Assembly: GCA_030762175.1 (NCBI GenBank)
Contig: JAUJEO010000019.1
Location: forward strand, 2,858,001-2,922,000
Reading direction: 5' to 3'
DNA: 64,000 nucleotides
Origin: Metallyticus violacea
Taxonomy: Eukaryota; Arthropoda; Insecta; Mantodea; Metallyticidae
Of the stretch, positions 52,122 through 64,000 are shown piece after piece. The first letter of the stretch is position 1, and the number at the start of each line of letters is the position of its first letter. The notes under the pieces were generated by a model. The model saw nothing but the letters and a program-made list of their open reading frames with translations, was not told where the DNA came from and did no database searches. The translations under genes and the position numbers were made by a program.

Positions 52122-55100
52122 TAGTAATATGAAAGAGAACCAGTTATCTCAAATAAGAACGGAAAAAAAGTGATTCTAACGAAGTTTCCAAACTTCGAAA
52201 AAATTTTTTTTCTTTTCGAGATTCTTTGCGCATAATATGCTTTTCTGAGGCTATCAAAGTAGTATAATGAAAGAGAACCAGTTATCTCAAATAAGAACCG
52301 AAAAAAAGTGATTCTAACGAATTTTCCAAACTTCGAAATACATTTTTTTTCTTTTCGAGATTCTTTGCGCATAATATGCTTTTCTGAGGCTATCAAACTA
52401 GTATAATGAAAGAGAACCAGTTATCTCAAATAAGAAAGGAAAAAAAGTGATTCTAACGAAGTTTCCAAACTTCGAAAAATTTTTTTTTCTTTTCGAGATT
52501 CTTTGCGCATAATATGCTTTTCTGAGGCTATCAAACTAGTATAATGAAAGAGAACCAGTTAACTCAAATAAGAATGGAAAAAAAGTGATTCTAAGAAAGT
52601 TTCTAAGCTTCGAAAAAATTTTTTTTTCATTTCGAGATTCTTTGCGCATAATATGCTTTTCTGAGGCTATCAAACTAGTATAATGAAAGAGAACCAGTTA
52701 TCTCAAATAAGAACGGAAAAAAGTGATTCAAACGACGTTTCCAAACTTCGAAAAAAAATTTTTTTCTTTTCGAGATTCTTTGCGCATAATATGCTTTACT
52801 GAGGCTATCAAACTAGTATAATGAAAGAGAACCATTTATCTCAAATAATAACGGAAAAAAAGTGATTCAAACGAAGTTTCCAAACTTCGAAAAAAAATTT
52901 TTTTCTTTTCGAGATTCTTTGCGCATAATATGCTTTTCTGAGGCTATCAAACCAGTATAATGAAAGAGAACCAGTTAGCTCAAATAAAAACGGAAAAAAA
53001 GTGATTCTAACGACGTTTCCAAACTTCGAAAAATTTTTTTTTTCTTTTCGAGATTTTTTGGGCATAATATGCTTTACTGAGGCTATCAAACTAGTATAAT
53101 GAAAGAGAACCAGTTATCTCAAATAAGAACGGAAAAAAAGTGATTCTAACGAAGTTTCCAAACTTCGAAAAAATTTTTTCTTCTTTTCGAGATTCTTTGC
53201 GCATATTATGCTTCTCTGAGGCTATCAAACTACTATAATGAAAGAGAAGAAGTTATCTCAAAAAAGAACGGAAAAAAAGTGATTCTAACGAAGTTTCCAA
53301 ACTTCGAAAAAAATTTTTTTTCTTTTCGAGATTCTTTGCGCATAATATGCTTTTCTGAGGCTATCAAACTAGTATAATGAAAGAGAACCAGTTATCTCAA
53401 ATAAGAACGGAAAAAAAGTGATTCTAACGAAGTTTCCAAACTTCGAAAAAATTTTTTCTTTTCGAGATTCTTTGCGCATATTATTCTTCTCTGAGGCTAT
53501 CAAACTAGTATAATGAAAGAGAACAAGTTATCTCAAACAAGAACGGAAAAAAAGTGATTCAAACGAAGTTTCCAAACTTCGAAAAAAATTTTTTTTCTTT
53601 TCGAGATTCTTTGCGCATAATATGCTTTTCTGAGGCTATCAAACTAGTATAATGAAAGAGAACCAGTTATTTCAAACAAGAACGGAAAAAAAGTGATTCT
53701 AACGAAGTTTCCAAACTTCGAAAAAAATTTTTCTTCTTTTCGAGATTCTTTGCGCATAATATGCTTCTCTGAGGCTATCAAACTAGTATAATGAAAGAGA
53801 ACAAGTTATCTCAAACAAGAACGGAAAAAAAGTGATTCTAACGAAGTTTCCAAACTTCGAAAAAAATTTTTTTTCTTTTCGAGATTCTTTGCGCATAATA
53901 TGCTTTTCTGAGGCTATAAAACTAATATAATGAAAGACAACCAGTTATCTCAAATAAGAACGGAAAAAAGTGATTCAAACGACGTTTCCAAACTTCGAAA
54001 AAAAATTTTTTTCTTTTCGAGATTCTTTGCGCATAATATGCTTTACTGAGGCTATCAAACTAGTATAATGAAAGAGAACCAGTTATCTCAAATAAGAACG
54101 GAAAAAAAAAGTGATTCAAACGAATTTTCCAAACTTCGAAAAAAAATTGTTTTATTTTCGAGATTCTTTGCGCATAATATGATTTTCTGAGGCTATCAAA
54201 CTACTATAATGAAAGAGAACCAATTATCACAAATAAGAACGAAAAAAAGTGACACAAACGACGTTTCCAAACTTCGAAAAAAATTTTTTTCTTTTCGAGA
54301 TTCTTTGCGCATAATATGCTTTTCTGAGGCTATCAAAGTAGTAAAATGAAAGAGAACCAGTTATCTCAAATAAGAACGGAAAAAAAGTGATTCTAACGAA
54401 GTTTCCAAACTTCGAAAAAAATTTTTTTTCTTTTCGAGATTCTTTGCGCATAATATGCTTTACTGATGCTATCAAACTAGTATAATGAAAGAGAACGAGT
54501 TATCTCAAATTAGAACGGAAAAAAAGTGATTCTCAGGAAGTTTCCAAACTTCGAAAAAAATTTTTTCTCATTTCGAGATTCTTTGCGCATAATATGCTTT
54601 TGTGAGGCTATCAAACTAGTATAATGAAAGAGAACCAGTTATCTCAAATAAGAACGGAAAAAAAGTGATTCTAAAGAAGTTTCCTAACTTCAAAAAAAAA
54701 AATGTTTATCTTTTCGAGATTCTTTGCGCTTAATATGCTTTTCTGAGGCTATCAAACTAGTATAATGAAAGAGAACCAGTTATCTCAAATAAGAACGGAA
54801 AAAAAAGTGATTCTAAAGAAGTTTCCAAACTGGGAAAAATTTTTTTTTTCTTTTCGAGATTCTTTCGCATAATATGCTTTTCTGAAGCTATCAAACTAGT
54901 ATAATGAAAGAGAACCAGTTATCTCAAATAAGAATGGAAAAAAAAGTGATTCTAAGGAAGTTTCCAAACTTCGAAAAAAATTTTTCTTCTTTTCGAGATT
55001 CTTTGCGCATAATATGCTTCTCTGAGGCTATCAAACTAGTATAATGAAAGAGAACAAGTTATCTCAAACAAGAACGGAAAAAAAGTGATTCTAACGAAGT

Positions 55101-56280
55101 TTCCAAACTTCGAAAAAAAATTTTTTTCTTTTCGAGATTCTTTGCGCATAATATGCTTTTCTGAGGATATCAAACTACTAAAATGAAAGAGAACCAGTTA
55201 TCTCAAATAAGAACGGAAAAAAGTGATTTAAACGACGTTTCCAATTTTCGAAAAAATTTTTTTTCTTTTCGAGATTCTTTGCGCATAATATGCTTTACTG
55301 AGGCTATCAAACTAGTATAATGAAAGAGAACCAGTTATGTCAAATAAGAACGGAAAAAAGTGATTCAAACGAAGTTTCCAAACTTCGAAAAAAAATTGTT
55401 TTCTTTTCGAGATTCTTTGCGCATAATATGATTTTCTGAGGCTATCAAACTACTATAATGAAAGAGAACCAGTTATCACAAATAAGAACGGAAGAAAGTG
55501 ACACAAACGACGTTTCCAAACTTCGCAAAAGTTTTTTTTCTTTTCGAGATTCTTTGCGCATAATATGCTTTACTGAGGCTATCAAACTAGTATAATGAAA
55601 GAGAACCACTTATCTCAAATAAGAACGGAAAAAAAGTGATTCTAACGAAGTTTCCAAAATTCGAAAATTTTTTTTTCTTTTCGAGATTCTTTGCGCATAA
55701 TATGCTTTTTTGAGGCTATCAAAGTAGTATAATGAAAGAGAACCAGTTATCTCAAATAAGAACGGAAAAAAAGTGATTCTAACGAAGTTTCCAAATTTCG
55801 AAAAAAATTTTTTTTCTTTTCGAGATTCTTTGCGCATAATATGCTTTACTGATGCTATCAAACTAGTATAATGAAAGAGAACCAGTTATCTCAAATTAGA
55901 ACGGAAAAAAAGTGATACTCAGGAAGTTTCCAAACTTCGAAAAAAATTTTTTTTCATTTCGAGATTCTTTGCGCATAATATGCTTTTCTGAGGCTATCAA
56001 ACTAGTATAATGAAAGAGAACCAGTTATCTCAAATAAGAACGGAAAAAAAGTGATTCTAACGAAGTTTCCAAACTTCGAAAAAAATGTTTTTTCTTTTCG
56101 AGATTCTTTGCGCATAATATGCTTTTCTGAGGCTATCAAACCAGTATAATGAAAGAGAACCAGTTAGCTCAAATAAGAACGGAAAAAAAGTGATTCTAAC
56201 GACGTTTCCAAACTTCGAAAAAAATTTTTTTTCTTTTCGAGATTCTTTGCGCATAATATGCTTTACTGAGGCTATCAAAC
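52122..56280. repeat. 30-monomer (4,159-bp) duplication, copy 1
   Basis: It begins at the rare TAGTAATATG variant, which recurs at 56,281. Shared rare features at an offset of 4,159 bp include CGAATTTTCC with GAAATACATTTT near 52,320, GTTAACTCAAATAAGAATGG near 52,560, TTTCTAAGCTTCG near 52,600, GATTTTTTGGGC near 53,053 and GAGAAGAAGTTATC near 53,246. From about 54,060 to the end the offset is 4,021 bp. Confidence 0.9.
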
Positions 56281-59200
56281 TAGTAATATGAAAGAGAACC
56301 AGTTATCTCAAATAAGAACGGAAAAAAAGTGATTCTAACGAAGTTTCCAAACTTCGAAAAAATTTTTTTTCTTTTCGAGATTCTTTGCGCATAATATGCT
56401 TTTCTGAGGCTATCAAAGTAGTATAATGAAAGAGAACCAGTTATCTCAAATAAGAACCGAAAAAAAGTGATTCTAACGAATTTTCCAAACTTCGAAATAC
56501 ATTTTTTTTCTTTTCGAGATTCTTTGCGCATAATATGCTTTTCTGAGGCTATCAAACTAGTATAATGAAAGAGAACCAGTTATCTCAAATAAGAAAGGAA
56601 AAAAAGTGATTCTAACGAAGTTTCCAAACTTCGAAAAATTTTTTTTTCTTTTCGAGATTCTTTGCGCATAATATGCTTTTCTGAGGCTATCAAACTAGTA
56701 TAATGAAAGAGAACCAGTTAACTCAAATAAGAATGGAAAAAAAGTGATTCTAAGAAAGTTTCTAAGCTTCGAAAAAATTTTTTTTTCATTTCGAGATTCT
56801 TTGCGCATAATATGCTTTTCTGAGGCTATCAAACTAGTATAATGAAAGAGAACCAGTTATCTCAAATAAGAACGGAAAAAAGTGATTCAAACGACGTTTC
56901 CAAACTTCGAAAAAAAATTTTTTTCTTTTCGAGATTCTTTGCGCATAATATGCTTTACTGAGGCTATCAAACTAGTATAATGAAAGAGAACCATTTATCT
57001 CAAATAATAACGGAAAAAAAGTGATTCAAACGAAGTTTCCAAACTTCGAAAAAAAATTTTTTTCTTTTCGAGATTCTTTGCGCATAATATGCTTTTCTGA
57101 GGCTATCAAACCAGTATAATGAAAGAGAACCAGTTAGCTCAAATAAAAACGGAAAAAAAGTGATTCTAACGACGTTTCCAAACTTCGAAAAATTTTTTTT
57201 TTCTTTTCGAGATTTTTTGGGCATAATATGCTTTACTGAGGCTATCAAACTAGTATAATGAAAGAGAACCAGTTATCTCAAATAAGAACGGAAAAAAAGT
57301 GATTCTAACGAAGTTTCCAAACTTCGAAAAAATTTTTTCTTCTTTTCGAGATTCTTTGCGCATATTATGCTTCTCTGAGGCTATCAAACTACTATAATGA
57401 AAGAGAAGAAGTTATCTCAAAAAAGAACGGAAAAAAAGTGATTCTAACGAAGTTTCAAAACTTCGAAAAAAATTTTTTTTCTTTTCGAGATTCTTTGCGC
57501 ATAATATGCTTTTCTGAGGCTATCAAACTAGTATAATGAAAGAGAACCAGTTATCTCAAATAAGAACGGAAAAAAAGTGATTCTAACGAAGTTTCCAAAC
57601 TTCGAAAAAATTTTTTCTTTTCGAGATTCTTTGCGCATATTATGCTTCTCTGAGGCTATCAAACTAGTATAATGAAAGAGAACAAGTTATCTCAAACAAG
57701 AACGGAAAAAAAGTGATTCAAACGAAGTTTCCAAACTTCGAAAAAAATTTTTTTTCTTTTCGAGATTCTTTGCGCATAATATGCTTTTCTGAGGCTATCA
57801 AACTAGTATAATGAAAGAGAACCAGTTATATCAAACAAGAACGGAAAAAAAGTGATTCTAACGAAGTTTCCAAACTTCGAAAAATATTTTTCTTCTTTTC
57901 GAGATTCTTTGCGCATAATATGCTTCTCTGAGGCTATCAAACTAGTATAATGAAAGAGAACAAGTTATCTCAAACAAGAACGGAAAAAAAGTGATTCTAA
58001 CGAAGTTTCCAAACTTCGAAAAAAATTTTTTTTCTTTTCGAGATTCTTTGCGCATAATATGCTTTACTGAGGCTATCAAACTAGTATAATGAAAGAGAAC
58101 CAGTTATCTCAAATAAGAACGGAAAAAAAAAGTGATTCAAACGAATTTTCCAAACTTCGAAAAAAAATTGTTTTATTTTCGAGATTCTTTGCGCATAATA
58201 TGATTTTCTGAGGCTATCAAACTACTATAATGAAAGAGAACCAATTATCACAAATAAGAACGAAAAAAAGTGACACAAACGACGTTTCCAAACTTCGAAA
58301 AAAATTTTTTTCTTTTCGAGATTCTTTGCGCATAATATGCGTTTCTGAGGCTATCAAAGTAGTAAAATGAAAGAGAACCAGTTATCTCAAATAAGAACGG
58401 AAAAAAAGTGATTCTAACGAAGTTTCCAAACTTCGAAAAAAATTTTTTTTCTTTTCGAGATTCTTTGCGCATAATATGCTTTACTGATGCTATCAAACTA
58501 GTATAATGAAAGAGAACGAGTTATCTCAAATTAGAACGGAAAAAAAGTGATTCTCAGGAAGTTTCCAAACTTCGAAAAAAATTTTTTCTCATTTCGAGAT
58601 TCTTTGCGCATAATATGCTTTTGTGAGGCTATCAAACTAGTATAATGAAAGAGAACCAGTTATCTCAAATAAGAACGGAAAAAAAGTGATTCTAAAGAAG
58701 TTTCCTAACTTCAAAAAAAAAAATGTTTATCTTTTCGAGATTCTTTGCGCTTAATATGCTTTTCTGAGGCTATCAAACTAGTATAATGAAAGAGAACCAG
58801 TTATCTCAAATAAGAACGGAAAAAAAAGTGATTCTAAAGAAGTTTCCAAACTGGGAAAAATTTTTTTTTTCTTTTCGAGATTCTTTCGCATAATATGCTT
58901 TTCTGAAGCTATCAAACTAGTATAATGAAAGAGAACCAGTTATCTCAAATAAGAATGGAAAAAAAAGTGATTCTAAGGAAGTTTCCAAACTTCGAAAAAA
59001 ATTTTTCTTCTTTTCGAGATTCTTTGCGCATAATATGCTTCTCTGAGGCTATCAAACTAGTATAATGAAAGAGAACAAGTTATCTCAAACAAGAACGGAA
59101 AAAAAGTGATTCTAACGAAGTTTCCAAACTTCGAAAAAAAATTTTTTTCTTTTCGAGATTCTTTGCGCATAATATGCTTTTCTGAGGATATCAAACTACT

Positions 59201-60300
59201 AAAATGAAAGAGAACCAGTTATCTCAAATAAGAACGGAAAAAAGTGATTTAAACGACGTTTCCAATTTTCGAAAAATTTTTTTTTCTTTTCGAGATTCTT
59301 TGCGCATAATATGCTTTACTGAGGCTATCAAACTAGTATAATGAAAGAGAACCAGTTATGTCAAATAAGAACGGAAAAAAGTGATTCAAACGAAGTTTCC
59401 AAACTTCGAAAAAAAATTGTTTTCTTTTCGAGATTCTTTGCGCATAATATGATTTTCTGAGGCTATCAAACTACTATAATGAAAGAGAACCAGTTATCAC
59501 AAATAAGAACGGAAGAAAGTGACACAAACGACGTTTCCAAACTTCGCAAAAGTTTTTTTTCTTTTCGAGATTCTTTGCGCATAATATGCTTTACTGAGGC
59601 TATCAAACTAGTATAATGAAAGAGAACCACTTATCTCAAATAAGAACGGAAAAAAAGTGATTCTAACGAAGTTTCCAAAATTCGAAAATTTTTTTTTCTT
59701 TTCGAGATTCTTTGCGCATAATATGCTTTTTTGAGGCTATCAAAGTAGTATAATGAAAGAGAACCAGTTATCTCAAATAAGAACGGAAAAAAAGTGATTC
59801 TAACGAAGTTTCCAAATTTCGAAAAAAATTTTTTTTCTTTTCGAGATTCTTTGCGCATAATATGCTTTACTGATGCTATCAAACTAGTATAATGAAAGAG
59901 AACCAGTTATCTCAAATTAGAACGGAAAAAAAGTGATACTCAGGAAGTTTCCAAACTGCGAAAAAAATTTTTTTTCATTTCGAGATTCTTTGCGCATAAT
60001 ATGCTTTTCTGAGGCTATCAAACTAGTATAATGAAAGAGAACCAGTTATCTCAAATAAGAACGGAAAAAAAGTGATTCTAACGAAGTTTCCAAACTTCGA
60101 AAAAAATGTTTTTTCTTTTCGAGATTCTTTGCGCATAATATGCTTTTCTGAGGCTATCAAACCAGTATAATGAAAGAGAACCAGTTAGCTCAAATAAGAA
60201 CGGAAAAAAAGTGATTCTAACGACGTTTCCAAACTTCGAAAAATTTTTTTTTTCTTTTCGAGATTTTTTGCGCATAATATGCTTTACTGAGGCTATCAAA
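56281..60300. repeat. Duplication copy 2, lacking one monomer
   Basis: It follows copy 1 closely with scattered single-base differences (for example AGTTATATCAAAC near 57,826 against AGTTATTTCAAAC near 53,666, and ATGCGTTTCTG near 58,338). The monomer with AAACTAATATAATGAAAGACAACC in copy 1 (about 53,902-54,039) is absent. The sequence passes directly from the GAACAAGTT monomer to the A9-GTGATTC monomer near 58,050. Downstream the offset is exactly one monomer shorter. Confidence 0.9.
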
Positions 60301-63300
60301 TTAGTATAATGAAAGAGAACCAGTTATCTCAAATAAGAACGGAAAAAAAGTGATTCTAACGAAGTTTCCAAACTTCGAAAAAATTTTTTCTTCTTTTCGA
60401 GATTCTTTGCGCATATTATGCTTCTCTGAGGCTATCAAACTAGTATAATGAAAGAGAACAAGTTATCTCAAACAAGAACGGAAAAAAAGTGATTCAAACG
60501 AAGTTTCCAAACTTCGAAAAAAATTTTTTTTCTTTTCGAGATTCTTTGCGCATAATATGCTTTTCTGAGGCTATCAAACTGTATAATGAAAGAGAACTAG
60601 TTATCTCAAATAAGAACGGAAAAAAGTGATTCTAACGACGTTTCCAAACTTCGAAAAAAAAATTTTTTCTTTTCGAGATTCTTTGCGCATAATATGCTTC
60701 TCTGAGGCTATCAAACTAGCATAATGAAAGAGAACCAGTTATCTCAAACAAGAACGGAAAAAAAGTGATTCTAATGAAGTTTCCAAACTTCGAAAAAAAT
60801 TTTTCTTCTTTTCGAGATTCTTTGCGCATAATATGCTTCTCTGAGGCTATCAAACTAGTATAATGAAAGAGAACAAGTTATCTCAAACAAGAACGGAAAA
60901 AAGTGATTCTAACGAAGTTTCCAAACTTCGAAAAAAATTTTTTTTCTTTTCGAGATTCTTTGCGCATAATATGCTTTTCTGAGGTTATCAAACTACTAAA
61001 ATGAAAGAGAACCAGTTATCTCAAATAAGAACGGAAAAAAGTGATTTAAACGACGTTTCCAAACTTCGAAAAAATTTTTTTTCTTTTCGAGATTCTTTGC
61101 GCATAATATGCTTTACTGAGGCTATCAAACTAGTATAATGAAAGAGAACCAGTTATCTCAAATAAGAACGGAAAAAAGTGATTCAAACGAAGTTTCCAAA
61201 CTTCGAAAAAAAATTGTTTTCTTTTCGAGATTCTTTGCGCATAATATGATTTTCTGAGGCTATCAAACTACTATAATGAAAGAGAACCAGTTATCACAAA
61301 TAAGAACGGAAAAAAGTGACACAAACGACGTTTCCAAACTTCGCAAAAAATTTTTTTTCTTTTCGAGATTCTTTGCGCATAATATGCTTTACTGAGGCTA
61401 TCAAACTAGTATAATGAAAGAGAACCACTTATCTCAAATAAGAACGGAAAAAAAGTGATTCTAACGAAGTTTCCAAAATTCGAAAATTTTTTTTTCTTTT
61501 CGAGATTCTTTGCGCATAATATGCTTTTCTGAGGCTATCAAATTAGTATAATGAAAGAGAACCAGTTATCTCAAATAAGAACGGAAAAAAAGTGATTCTA
61601 ACGAAGTTTCAAAACTTCGAAAAAAATTTTTTTTCTTTTCGAGATTCTTTGCGCATAATATGCTTTACTGATGCTATCAAACTAGTATAATGAAAGAGAA
61701 CCAGTTATCTCAAATTAGAACGGAAAAAAAGTGATACTCAGGAAGTTTCCAAACTTCGAAAAAAATTTTTATTCATTTCGAGATTCTTTGCGCATAATAT
61801 GCTTTTCTGAGGCTATCAAACTAGTATAATGAAAGAGAACCAGTTATCTCAAATAAGAACGGAAAAAAAGTGATTCTAATGAAGTTTCCAAACTTCGAAA
61901 AAAATGTTTTTTCTTTTCGAGATTCTTTGCGCATAATATGCTTTTCTGAGGCTATCAAACCAGTATAATGAAAGAGAACCAGTTAGCTCAAATAAGAACG
62001 GAAAAAAAGTGATTCTAACGACGTTTCCAAACTTCGAAAAATTTTTTTTTTCTTTTCGAGATTTTTTGCGCATAATATGCTTTACTGAGGCTATCAAACT
62101 AGTATAATGAAAGAGAACCAGTTATCTCAAATAAGAACGGAAAAAAAGTGATTCTAACGAAGTTTCCAAACTTCGAAAAAATTTTTTCTTCTTTTCGAGA
62201 TTCTTTGCGCATATTATGCTTCTCTGAGGTTATCAAACTAGTATAATGAAAGAGAACAAGTTATCTCAAACAAGAACGGAAAAAAAGTGATTCAAACGAA
62301 GTTTCCAAACTTCGAAAAAAATTTTTTTTCTTTTCGAGATTCTTTGCGCATAATATGCTTTTCTGAGGCTATCAAACTGTATAATGAAAGAGAACTAGTT
62401 ATCTCAAATAAGAACGGAAAAAAGTGATTCTAACGACGTTTCCAAACTTCGAAAAAAAAATTTTTTTTTTCGAGATTCTTTGCGCATAATATGCTTCTCT
62501 GAGGCTATCAAACTAGTATAATGAAAGAGAACCAGTTATCTCAAACAAGAACGGAAAAAAAGTGATTCTAATGAAGTTTCCAAACTTCGAAAAAATTTTT
62601 TCTTCTTTTCGAGATTCTTTGCGCATATTATGCTTCTCTGAGGCTATCAAACTAGTATAATGAAAGAGAACAAGTTATCAAAAATAAGAACGGAAAAAAG
62701 TGACACAAACGACGTTTCCAAACTTCGCAAAAAATTTTTTTTCTTTTCGAGATTCTTTGCACATAATATGCTTTACTGAGGCTATCAAACTAGTATAATG
62801 AAAGAGAACCACTTATCTCAAATAAGAACGGAAAAAAAGTGATTCTAACGAAGTTTCCAAAATTCGAAAAAATTTTTTTCTTTTCGAGATTCTTTGTGCA
62901 TAATATGCTTTTCTGAGGCTATCAAAGTAGTATAATGAAAGAGAACCAGTTATCTCAAATAAGAACGGAAAAATAGTGATTCTAACGAAGTTTCCAAACT
63001 TCGAAAAAATTTTTTCTTCTTTTCGAGATTCTTTGCGCATATTATGCTTCTCTGAGGCTATCAAACTAGTATAATGAAAGAGAACAAGTTATCTCAAAAA
63101 AGAACGGAAAAAAGTGATTCAAACGAAGTTTCCAAACTTCGAAAAAAAATTTTTTTCATTTCGAGATTCTTTGCGCATAATATGCTTTTCTGAGGCTATC
63201 AAACTAGTATAATGAAAGAGAACCAGTTATCTCAAATAAGAACGGAAAAAAAGTGATTCTAACGAAGCTTCCAAACTTCGAAAAAAATGTTTTATCTTTT

Positions 63301-64000
63301 CGAGATTCTTTGCGCATAATATGCTTCTCTGAGGCTATCAAACTGGTATAATGAAAGAGAACAAGTTATCTCAAACAAGAACGGAAAAAAAGTGATTCTA
63401 ACGAAGTTTCCAAACTTCGAAAAAAATTTTTTTTCTTTTCGAGATTCTTTGCGCATAATATGCTTTTCTGAGGCTATCAAACTAGTATAATGAAAGAGAA
63501 CCAGTTATCTCAAATAAGAACGGAAAAAAAGTGATTCTAACGAAGTTTCCAAACTTCGAAGAAATTTTTTCTTCTTTTCGAGATGCTTTGCGCATATTAT
63601 GCTTCTCTGAGGCTATCAAACTAGTATAATGAAAGAGAACAAGTTATCTCAAACAAGAACGGATAAAAGTGATTCAAACGAAGTTTCCAAACTTCGAAAA
63701 AAAATTGTTTTCTTTTCGAGATTCTTTGCGCATAATATGATTTTCTGAGGCTATCAAACTACTATAATGAAAGAGAACCAGGTATCAAAAATAAGAACGG
63801 AAAAAAGTGACACAAACGACGTTTCCAAACTTCGCAAAAAATTTTTTATCTTTTCGAGATTCTTTGCGCATAATATGCTTTACTGAGGCTATCAAACTAG
63901 TATAATGAAAGAGAACCACTTATCTCAAATAAGAACGGAAAAAAAGTGATTCTAACGAAGTTTCCAAAATTCGAAAAATTTTTTTTCTTTTCGAGATTCT
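60301..64000. repeat. Segment C, right end with a 13-monomer duplication
   Basis: Sequence around 60,078-60,900 recurs about 1,798 bp later at 61,876-62,600. CATATTATGC is at about 60,412 and 62,210, and CTAATGAAG is at 60,771 and 62,568. After about 62,660 the order rearranges into shorter repeats marked by CTTCGCAAAAAA (about 61,338, 62,723 and 63,831) and CCACTTATC. The last base falls inside a monomer, so the array continues beyond the window. No gene is visible. Confidence 0.8.

Larger units (their letters stand above)
1..64000. repeat. 138-bp tandem satellite array spanning the whole window
   Basis: The same monomer recurs head to tail in one orientation across every line of the window. 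Successive ATGCTT(T/C)(A/T)CTGAGG starts in the first kilobase lie at 1, 140, 278, 416 and 555, so units are 138-139 bp. Dividing the window by this gives about 460 copies. The recurrent order within a unit is ATGCTTTTCTGAGGC, TATCAAACTAGTATAATG, AAAGAGAACCAGTTATCTC, AAATAAGAACGG, an A6-A7 run, GTGATTCTAACGAAG, TTTCCAAACTTCG, an A-run/T-run block, CTTTTCGAGATTC and TTTGCGCATAAT. Length changes come mainly from A6/A7 after ACGG, from the A/T block, and from an AG deletion giving AAACTGTATAATG. No other sequence interrupts the array. Large homogeneous arrays like this are typical of eukaryotic centromeric or pericentromeric heterochromatin. The family and species are not recognised. Confidence 0.98.

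Noticed and set aside
1..64000. CRISPR array
   Set aside because: Although periodic, there are no unique spacers: the entire 138-bp unit is repeated, units are far longer than CRISPR repeat-spacer units, and no cas genes are present.
1..64000. Transposon, retroelement, tRNA or rRNA gene inside the array
   Set aside because: Reading through the window I found only satellite monomers in one orientation, with no target-site duplications, terminal repeats, or tRNA/rRNA-like segments.

Overview
The whole window is one uninterrupted satellite DNA array. A monomer of about 138 bp (observed about 136-139 bp) is repeated head to tail on one strand from the first base to the last, roughly 460 copies. 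I see no unique sequence, gene, RNA gene, transposon, inverted segment or spacer anywhere, and the array runs off both ends. The consensus monomer I derived by eye is about 30% G+C. It has three internal dyads and a 14-15 bp A-run/T-run block. Such an array indicates eukaryotic constitutive heterochromatin, most plausibly centromeric or pericentromeric. I do not recognise the satellite family or the species. The monomer keeps about five CpGs where base composition predicts about three, which argues against a heavily CpG-methylated genome (most vertebrates and plants) and fits many insects or nematodes better; this is inference.

Layout. Segment A (about 1-17,250) is a mosaic of diverged monomers with local multi-monomer duplications, including a 1,248 bp (9-monomer) one at 10.3-12.65 kb and a 12/13-monomer one at 6.4-9.0 kb. 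Segment B (about 17,250-50,400) is a more homogeneous block in which one ordered series of diagnostic variant monomers recurs. The distance between successive anchors varies from 690 to 4,839 bp but is always a whole number of monomers (5, 13, 19, 22, 23, 28, 31, 35). Segment C (about 50,400-64,000) closely resembles parts of segment A (6.4-16.9 kb). It contains a 30-monomer (4,159 bp) tandem duplication whose second copy has lost exactly one monomer, then a 13-monomer (about 1,798 bp) duplication. A and C therefore look like one older array type flanking the B block; a diverged relative of the B series also lies inside A at 4.7-6.3 kb.

Coding potential. Open frames of 60-92 codons occur on both strands, but they are translations of one or two monomers. 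They persist because 138 bp is exactly 46 codons, and they appear only where a variant removes the stops that the ACTAGTATAATGA region supplies on both strands. I annotate no protein gene. The points most worth checking are the dyads with paired changes, the A/T block whose boundary slides while its total length stays nearly fixed, and the record of unequal exchange in whole-monomer steps.
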